In this document: positions 1 to 4,192 of the stretch, one piece after another
How the letters are laid out: each line of letters begins with the position of its first letter
How positions within the stretch are numbered: position 1 is the stretch's first letter
Source of the DNA: Methanosarcinales archaeon
GTDB taxonomy: Archaea > Halobacteriota > Syntropharchaeia > Alkanophagales > Methanospirareceae
Length of the DNA: 6,782 nucleotides
Assembly (NCBI GenBank): GCA_003661125.1
Contig: QMVO01000093.1
Span: 1 to 6,782, forward strand
Direction: 5' to 3'
Program-made: the position numbers and the translations under genes
Notes under the pieces: model-generated
The model's database searches: none
What the model saw: only the letters and a program-made list of their open reading frames with translations
What the model was told of the DNA's origin: nothing

Positions 1-116
1 GTGAACACGGTATAAAACATAATGCCAAGGAGTATTTTAGTAATAATGTAGCTTATTATCTCCCATAATTTCTTCCATCTTTGCCATATCCCTTTTAAGA
101 CCAATTTCAAATCCAT
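1..116 (-). CDS. Partial small membrane protein, SxtJ-family-like N-terminus
   Basis: This is the first 38 codons of a minus-strand gene whose 3' part lies beyond the left edge. The protein begins MDLKLVLKGIWQRWKKLW, a basic and tryptophan-rich amphipathic start, and continues into a hydrophobic segment (residues about 20-38) ending GIMFYTVF and then a Thr codon. The pattern W-x2-WKK followed by a membrane segment with FYxxF is what I recall for SxtJ-family small membrane proteins, found near carbamoyltransferases in polysaccharide and natural-product loci. The function of that family is not known. The ATG at 116-114 is chosen because a TATA element lies about 28 bases upstream, fitting a leaderless mRNA. 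A GTG four codons earlier (128-126) is in frame and is an alternative. There is no Shine-Dalgarno sequence. That this is a gene is fairly likely; the family assignment is tentative because only the N-terminus is visible. Confidence 0.55.
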   Translation of the reverse strand, partial: MDLKLVLKGIWQRWKKLWEIISYIITKILLGIMFYTVF

Positions 117-274
117 TGTTTTTAACACTATGTTTATTCCTATATATAAGGTTCCTGATAGAGAAGAAGAACTACTGGCTGATACCGCAGATAATAATGC
201 TGATATTGCTGGGCTTGCTGGTGCTGTTTGCGGAAATCACTGGATTTGGTCCGTTTATATATCCGTTTATTTAA
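116..274 (+). CDS. DUF5989-like very small membrane protein, start codon uncertain (possibly 5'-damaged)
   Basis: The frame encodes a basic/aromatic stretch RFLIEKKNYWLIPQ, then one hydrophobic helix IIMLILLGLLVLFAE, and a C-terminus GFGPFIYPFI followed by TAA. The order KK-x-[WYF]-W-L-[IL]-P, one membrane helix with AE at its end, and a terminal PFIYxx[FI] is the pattern I know from DUF5989 proteins (about 50 residues, function unknown). They are commonly encoded beside SxtJ-like proteins and carbamoyltransferases. The frame is open from 47, but the only conventional start before the helix is TTG at 116, which gives 52 residues. An ATG at 130 is one frame off, so a single-base indel between 133 and 140 would give a natural start of about 17 residues before the helix. 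The gene is head to head with the SxtJ-like gene and ends 2 bases from the stop of the convergent toxin gene. It could be a remnant. Confidence 0.5.
   Translation: MFLTLCLFLYIRFLIEKKNYWLIPQIIMLILLGLLVLFAEITGFGPFIYPFI
140..148 (-). promoter_or_regulatory. Box A/TATA element of the leftward small membrane gene
   Basis: Read on the minus strand, this is TTATATATA, close to the archaeal box A consensus. Its centre is about 28 bases from the ATG at 116, the usual distance from box A to the transcription start. Transcription would therefore begin at or next to the start codon (leaderless). The element lies inside the plus-strand DUF5989-like frame, and the motif is nearly symmetrical, so the direction is inferred from spacing only. 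Confidence 0.45.
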
Positions 275-276
275 AT

Positions 277-618
277 TTATTGCCGCAGAATATCCACTAT
301 TCGCTCACTCACCTCATTGACCTTCTCAGGTTTGAGATGTCCAGCTCTATATAGGATGATATGGTTGTCCGCGGTAAAAATACGATTTGGTCGTACATTA
401 CTCCTTTGCCGAAGGGTTCCCTCTTCAAAGGCATTATCATCTATCAAAATGGCATACCTATCCCTGATCTGCTGACTGGTTATCTGACAAAGAATCAAAT
501 CATCCCCTTCTAACTCAGCAATTACTAAAGCAGGACGTCTTTTAGCACTTGTTAAATCCGAAAAAGGAAAAGGGACTACCACTACACGTCCCCTTTTACA
601 AATCTCGCCAAGCTTCAT
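277..618 (-). CDS. MazF/PemK-type toxin (endoribonuclease) of a type II toxin-antitoxin system
   Basis: The 113-residue protein has the length and motif order of MazF/PemK toxins, which cut mRNA (some cut rRNA or tRNA) at specific short sequences and are blocked by direct binding of the antitoxin. The N-terminal strand and loop RGRVVVVPFPFSDLTSAKRRPALVIA (given in parts: RGRVVVVPFPF, residues 9-19; KRRPALVI, residues 26-33) supplies the conserved Arg28 before Pro. CQITSQ (44-49) carries the conserved Thr47 of the active site. The segment SNVRPNRIFTAD (73-84) is the conserved late strand. Nothing is missing, so it appears intact and potentially active. The ATG at 618 is the only possible start: a TAA lies in frame five codons upstream, and no GTG or TTG occurs early in the gene. 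An AGGAGG directly touches the ATG, which is too close for normal initiation, so translation probably depends on coupling to the overlapping antitoxin frame. The RNA target cannot be read from sequence. Confidence 0.92.
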   Translation of the reverse strand: MKLGEICKRGRVVVVPFPFSDLTSAKRRPALVIAELEGDDLILCQITSQQIRDRYAILIDDNAFEEGTLRQRSNVRPNRIFTADNHIILYRAGHLKPEKVNEVSERIVDILRQ

Positions 619-772
619 CCTCCTCTGGTCTTAACCAATCCTTTTTGAGGGCTGACTCACTTGCAAACATCGTTTCCATCTTTTGTTCCTTAGTTTCCAA
701 AAAGTGTATAAAATCCAATATCTCTGCATGATACGATTCAGGAACCTTCTCAATCTCCTTCGCGATTAATTT
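596..772 (-). CDS. DUF2281/VapB-like antitoxin partner of the MazF toxin, no canonical start codon
   Basis: This 58-codon frame is directly upstream of the toxin and overlaps its first 23 bases. It reads KLIAKEIEKVPESYHAEILD and then FIHFLETKEQKMETMF, and ends DWLRPEEDEAWRDL before TAA. A KEIEKVPE helix start, an ILDFIHFLE helix and a W-L-x-PEEDEAW-x-DL tail are typical of DUF2281-type antitoxins paired with MazF or VapC toxins. The acidic tail is the part expected to cover the toxin. There is no ATG, GTG or TTG in the expected place: after AGGAGG (774-779) the frame reads AAA TTA ATC GCG. The ATC codon (766-764) is 7 bases from the ribosome site, ideal spacing for a start. The next usable codons are TTG at 718 and ATG at 679, both of which would remove the N-terminal helix. 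Upstream the frame is closed by TGA at 799-797. It is either a non-AUG start or a start lost by mutation or base-calling error. The 5' boundary given is the end of the recognisable similarity. Confidence 0.75.
   Translation of the reverse strand, partial: KLIAKEIEKVPESYHAEILDFIHFLETKEQKMETMFASESALKKDWLRPEEDEAWRDL
619..624 (-). promoter_or_regulatory. Ribosome binding site AGGAGG abutting the toxin start
   Basis: Minus-strand AGGAGG ends at the base before the toxin ATG (618), leaving no spacer. The site lies inside the antitoxin codons (PEED). With this spacing, direct initiation should be weak. It would more readily help ribosomes that terminate at the antitoxin stop (596-598) to restart at the toxin ATG, keeping toxin output below antitoxin output. 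Confidence 0.5.
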
Positions 773-773
773 T

Positions 774-779
774 CCTCCT
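774..779 (-). promoter_or_regulatory. Ribosome binding site AGGAGG of the antitoxin
   Basis: Minus-strand AGGAGG is a perfect match to the anti-Shine-Dalgarno. It lies 7 bases before the ATC codon at 766-764 in the antitoxin frame and 1 base before the AAA codon at 772-770. It marks where translation should begin, which makes the absence of ATG/GTG/TTG there notable. Confidence 0.65.
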
Positions 780-796
780 TCCCCTATGTTATTTTT

Positions 797-820
797 TCAT
801 ATATAAATATAGTATAATAA
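797..820. promoter_or_regulatory. Divergent TATA region between the toxin-antitoxin pair and carB
   Basis: TATATAAA at 800-807 reads TTTATATA on the minus strand, an exact archaeal box A consensus facing the toxin-antitoxin pair. Its centre predicts a transcript start near 776-778, so the antitoxin mRNA would begin almost at its AGGAGG. Rightward, the same element or the second AT motif TATAATAA (813-820) predicts carB transcription from roughly 830-842, a leader of about 30-45 bases. TBP cannot occupy both directions at once, so the two operons may compete for initiation. Direction and start sites are inferred from spacing alone. Confidence 0.5.
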
Positions 821-872
821 TGGATAAGAGTAGTTAAAGAATGGTAGAGCAGAAGAACTACCGCTGGGAAAA

Positions 873-3800
873 ATGCCAAAAGACGAAAACATCAAGAGGG
901 TGCTGGTAATAGGCTCGGGTCCTATTATCATTGGTCAGGCATGTGAATTCGATTATTCAGGGACGCAGGCATGCAAAGCACTAAAAGAGGAGGGCTATGA
1001 GGTCGTTTTGGTGAATTCCAATCCCGCTACTATCATGACCGACCCAGGAATGGCTGACCGGACGTATATTGAACCGCTCACCGTAGAGAATTTGAAGGAA
1101 ATAATAGCAAAGGAAAGACCAGATGCACTGCTGCCCAACCTTGGCGGTCAGACTGGACTAAATCTTTCCGCTGAACTCAGCAAAAGAGGAATACTGGCTA
1201 AATATGGGGTTAAGATAATAGGTGTAGAGGCTGATGCAATTGAACGCGGTGAAGACCGGATTGCATTCAAGGAAACCATGGCTGAACTCGGCATCCCAAT
1301 GCCAAAGAGCTCACCCGCTTATTCTGTCGAGGAAGCGGATGAAATTGCGCAGGAATTGGGTTACCCGGTGGTCATCAGACCTGCTTACACCTTAGGTGGA
1401 ACCGGTGGGGGGATTGCGTATAACGCAGAAGAACTGAGGACAATTGCTGCCAGGGGCATATCCGTAAGCTTGATAGGGCAAGTGCTTGTAGAAGAATCGG
1501 TTTTAGGCTGGGAAGAACTCGAACTCGAAGTTATCCGCGATAAAAAGGGAAACAAGATTACTGTTTGCTTTATCGAAAATGTTGACCCCATGGGAGTGCA
1601 TACCGGCGATAGCTTTTGTGTGGCGCCGATGCTGACGGTTAGGGAAGAACTGCAAAAGAAGTTGCAGGAACTCTCTTACCGGATTGTTGATGCTATCGGG
1701 GTATTAGGCGGAACGAACATACAATTTGCGCATAACCTCAAAGATGACAGAGTGGTAGTTATTGAGATCAACCCACGCACTTCTCGTTCCTCGGCATTAG
1801 CATCAAAAGCTACTGGTTTTCCTATCGCCCGTATATCAGCTAAACTTGCTGTCGGTATAACCCTTGATGAACTCCCTTACTGGAAGGAGGGCACACTGGA
1901 CAGATATACGCCAGGTGGAGATTACGTAGTGGTAAAGTTCGCCAGGTGGGCATTTGAGAAGTTCCCGCAGACCCGAGATATACTAGGAACGCAGATGAAA
2001 GCGGTGGGAGAAGTGATGAGCATCGGTAAGAATTTCAAGGAGGCGTTTCAAAAAGCTATTCGCTCTCTTGAAATCAGAAGATACGGTATCGGTGGTGCAA
2101 AGGATTTTGCATCGCTTTCCCTTCCTGAACTCAAGACAAAATTGGTTAATCCTTCGAGTGAGCGCATATTCTTGATCTACGAAGCATTGCGCAAAGGGAT
2201 GTCAGTTGAAGAACTTTACCAGCTCACCAAAATCGGTAGATGGTTTATCAGTCAGATGCAAGAACTGGTGAAATTCGAGGAAGAGCTAAAGAAGTTTCGC
2301 AACGAAAACAAAGATCTGTCGGATGGAATACTCAAAAAAGCAAAGGAAAATGGGTTTTCGGACCGATACCTCGCACAACTACTGGGTAAAACCGAGGGAG
2401 AGATACGCACACAGCGCCTCAATGCAGGGAAGAAAGAGGCTTATGAAGCAGTGCCGGTGAGCGGTGCTGATGCCGCATACTACTACTCAACCTACAATGC
2501 TGAAGATTCGGTGGTTGTGTCGCCAAAGCGGAAGGTAATGATTTTAGGCGGTGGACCTAATCGGATAGGTCAGGGCATTGAGTTTGATTATACCTGTGTT
2601 CACGCTGCTTTTGCATTACGAGAAGAGGGGCTTGAGTCGGTAATGGTCAATTGCAATCCCGAGACAGTCTCTACCGATTATGATACCTCCGACAAGCTCT
2701 ATTTCGAACCTTTAACAGTCGAGGATGTGTTAAGCATCTACGAGAAAGAGAAACCTGAGGGCGTAATTGTGCAGTTCGGAGGGCAAACTCCCCTGAATAT
2801 AGCAAGGGAACTCCATGAAGCCGGCGTAAAGATTCTGGGTACAAGTCCGGATAGCATTCATCTGGCTGAGGACAGGGAGTTGTTCCGGGAGATGATGACA
2901 AAACTGGGTATTCCACAACCTGAAGGAGGGACCGCACGTTCGGTAGAGGAGGCACTTGCTGTTGCGAGGAAGATAGGATTCCCGGTGATGGTGCGCCCTT
3001 CTTTTGTGCTTGGTGGGCGAGGTATGGAGGTGGTGTATGACGAGAAGATGCTGCTGGATTACGCAAAAGCCGCGGTCGAAGTCAGCCCTGAATATCCGAT
3101 GCTAATTGATAAGTTTCTGGAGCACGCTATCGAGACCGAGGTGGATGCCATCGCAGATGGAGAGGACGTGTATATTGCTGCGGTAATGGAACATATAGAG
3201 CTTGCCGGGGTTCACTCCGGAGACAGTGCCTGCGTGATTCCACCACGCAATATTTCAAAACAGAATCTCGCAAAAATAGAGGAGTACACAAAGAAAATCG
3301 CCGATGCGTTCGAGGTTGTTGGTCTTATGAACATCCAATACGCAATCGCAAATGGTAGGGTGTATATATTAGAGGCAAATCCTCGTGCTTCGCGAACCGT
3401 TCCGTTAGTAAGCAAGGTTACAGGCGTTCCTATAGCTAAAATAGCAACGAAGGTGATGTTAGGTAAGAAGTTAAAAGATAGTGTCAATTTGGATTTGAGT
3501 AAAAAAGAAATTCCATATTCTGGTGTAAAGGAAGCTGTATTTCCTTTTAATATGTTTCCTGATGTTGACCCCGTGCTGGGACCCGAGATGAAATCAACCG
3601 GAGAAGTGATGGGTATCGCTCCTTCCTTTGGTTTGGCGTTTTACAAGGCGCAAGAGGCGGCGGGTATGAAATTACCCACAGAAGGAACAGTGCTGATTTC
3701 TGTTGCTGACAAAGATAAGGAAGAAATTCTCGAGGTTGCGCTCAGACTGAAAAAGTTGGGTTTCAAAATACTTGCTACCTCAGGTACAAAAGCCTATTTA

Positions 3801-4097
3801 AGTAAGAATGGTATAGAATCCGATTTAGCGTTAAAGCTAAACGAAGGTCGCCCCGATATTACGGATGATATTCGCAAAGGAAGGATACAACTGGTAATCA
3901 ATACACCGATAGGCAGGAAGGGTAAATATGCCGATAGCTATATCAGAAAAGCTGCTATACAGCACAAAATTCCTTATATTACAACAACCGCTGCTGCAAT
4001 GGCGACTGTCGCGGGGATAGAGACCGTGAAATCCGGGAATGTAGAAATAAAGTCTATTCAGGAATATCATGACTCCAGATTTCAAGTGGGTGATTGA
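873..4097 (+). CDS. carB: Carbamoyl-phosphate synthase large subunit
   Basis: The cytosolic enzyme makes carbamoyl phosphate from bicarbonate, ammonia (normally channelled from glutamine by CarA) and two ATP, for pyrimidine and arginine synthesis. The 1074 residues match the usual length, and colinearity with E. coli CarB is close. The carboxy-phosphate half (1-400) has Arg129, Arg169 before PAYTLGGTGGG, Met240 in DPMGVHTGDS, Gln284, and Glu298/Asn300 in EINPR. An oligomerisation region (about 400-550) contains the conserved IGRWF. The carbamoyl-phosphate half begins at KVMILGGGPNRIGQG (554-568) and has Arg708 before PSFVLGGRG and Glu834/Asn836. The MGS-like allosteric domain (about 940-1074) keeps Thr969 and Thr972 in ATSGT, Lys988, and Asn1010, the positions that bind UMP/IMP in E. 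coli, so nucleotide control is plausible. The start is firm: an in-frame TAG lies at 831 and no other start codon lies between. There is no clear Shine-Dalgarno sequence. carA is not adjacent: a divergent toxin-antitoxin pair sits upstream and valS downstream. Confidence 0.98.
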   Translation: MPKDENIKRVLVIGSGPIIIGQACEFDYSGTQACKALKEEGYEVVLVNSNPATIMTDPGMADRTYIEPLTVENLKEIIAKERPDALLPNLGGQTGLNLSAELSKRGILAKYGVKIIGVEADAIERGEDRIAFKETMAELGIPMPKSSPAYSVEEADEIAQELGYPVVIRPAYTLGGTGGGIAYNAEELRTIAARGISVSLIGQVLVEESVLGWEELELEVIRDKKGNKITVCFIENVDPMGVHTGDSFCVAPMLTVREELQKKLQELSYRIVDAIGVLGGTNIQFAHNLKDDRVVVIEINPRTSRSSALASKATGFPIARISAKLAVGITLDELPYWKEGTLDRYTPGGDYVVVKFARWAFEKFPQTRDILGTQMKAVGEVMSIGKNFKEAFQKAIRSLEIRRYGIGGAKDFASLSLPELKTKLVNPSSERIFLIYEALRKGMSVEELYQLTKIGRWFISQMQELVKFEEELKKFRNENKDLSDGILKKAKENGFSDRYLAQLLGKTEGEIRTQRLNAGKKEAYEAVPVSGADAAYYYSTYNAEDSVVVSPKRKVMILGGGPNRIGQGIEFDYTCVHAAFALREEGLESVMVNCNPETVSTDYDTSDKLYFEPLTVEDVLSIYEKEKPEGVIVQFGGQTPLNIARELHEAGVKILGTSPDSIHLAEDRELFREMMTKLGIPQPEGGTARSVEEALAVARKIGFPVMVRPSFVLGGRGMEVVYDEKMLLDYAKAAVEVSPEYPMLIDKFLEHAIETEVDAIADGEDVYIAAVMEHIELAGVHSGDSACVIPPRNISKQNLAKIEEYTKKIADAFEVVGLMNIQYAIANGRVYILEANPRASRTVPLVSKVTGVPIAKIATKVMLGKKLKDSVNLDLSKKEIPYSGVKEAVFPFNMFPDVDPVLGPEMKSTGEVMGIAPSFGLAFYKAQEAAGMKLPTEGTVLISVADKDKEEILEVALRLKKLGFKILATSGTKAYLSKNGIESDLALKLNEGRPDITDDIRKGRIQLVINTPIGRKGKYADSYIRKAAIQHKIPYITTTAAAMATVAGIETVKSGNVEIKSIQEYHDSRFQVGD

Positions 4098-4155
4098 AAT
4101 ACCTGCACCTTTAACAGGCATTCCTCAAGTCCTACTTTGGCATCCAGCCTAAAAC

Positions 4156-4177
4156 CTTTTTATTTTAAAAATAAAAG
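4156..4177 (+). promoter_or_regulatory. AT-only inverted repeat: probable valS TATA box and possible carB transcription end
   Basis: TTTTATTTT (4158-4166) and AAAATAAAA (4168-4176) form a perfect 9-base inverted repeat around one A. The left arm is a T-rich run of the kind that ends archaeal transcripts, placed about 60 bases after the carB stop. The same block, preceded by CTAAAACC (a possible BRE-like sequence), resembles a box A centred near 4161-4166. That would place the valS transcript start about 4187-4193, at or just before the start codon. Both roles are inferred. No other promoter candidate is visible in the 95-base gap. Confidence 0.45.
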
Positions 4178-4186
4178 AGAATCATA

Positions 4187-4192
4187 GAGAGG
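4187..4192 (+). promoter_or_regulatory. Purine-rich possible ribosome site deciding between two valS starts
   Basis: GAGAGG directly touches the ATG at 4193 but lies 6 bases before the in-frame ATG at 4199. If this site is used, ATG 4199 (protein starting MEKKYKPEI) is the better start. If the mRNA is leaderless from near 4193, the first ATG is favoured. The match to the Shine-Dalgarno consensus is only partial. Confidence 0.35.

Noticed and set aside
250..270. Nine-base direct repeat TCCGTTTAT with a 12-base period
   Set aside because: It is explained by the coding repeat PFI-Y-PFI at the end of the DUF5989-like frame. There are only two copies, so it is not a repeat array.
130..354. Plus-strand 74-codon frame starting at ATG 130
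   Set aside because: Its protein has no family-like features. It is one base out of phase with the DUF5989-like frame and runs antisense into the 3' end of the toxin gene.
549..731. Plus-strand 60-codon frame opposite the toxin-antitoxin pair
   Set aside because: It is antisense to the recognisable antitoxin and toxin 5' end, and its composition is serine-rich as expected of a shadow.
843..862. GGTAG/CTACC hairpin in the carB leader as a possible attenuator
   Set aside because: The stem has only 5 pairs around a 10-base loop, there is no conserved riboswitch core, and such a pairing is expected by chance.
2671..3066. Minus-strand 131-codon frame within carB
   Set aside because: It is antisense to the conserved second ATP-grasp half; the protein is low in structure and has no family features.
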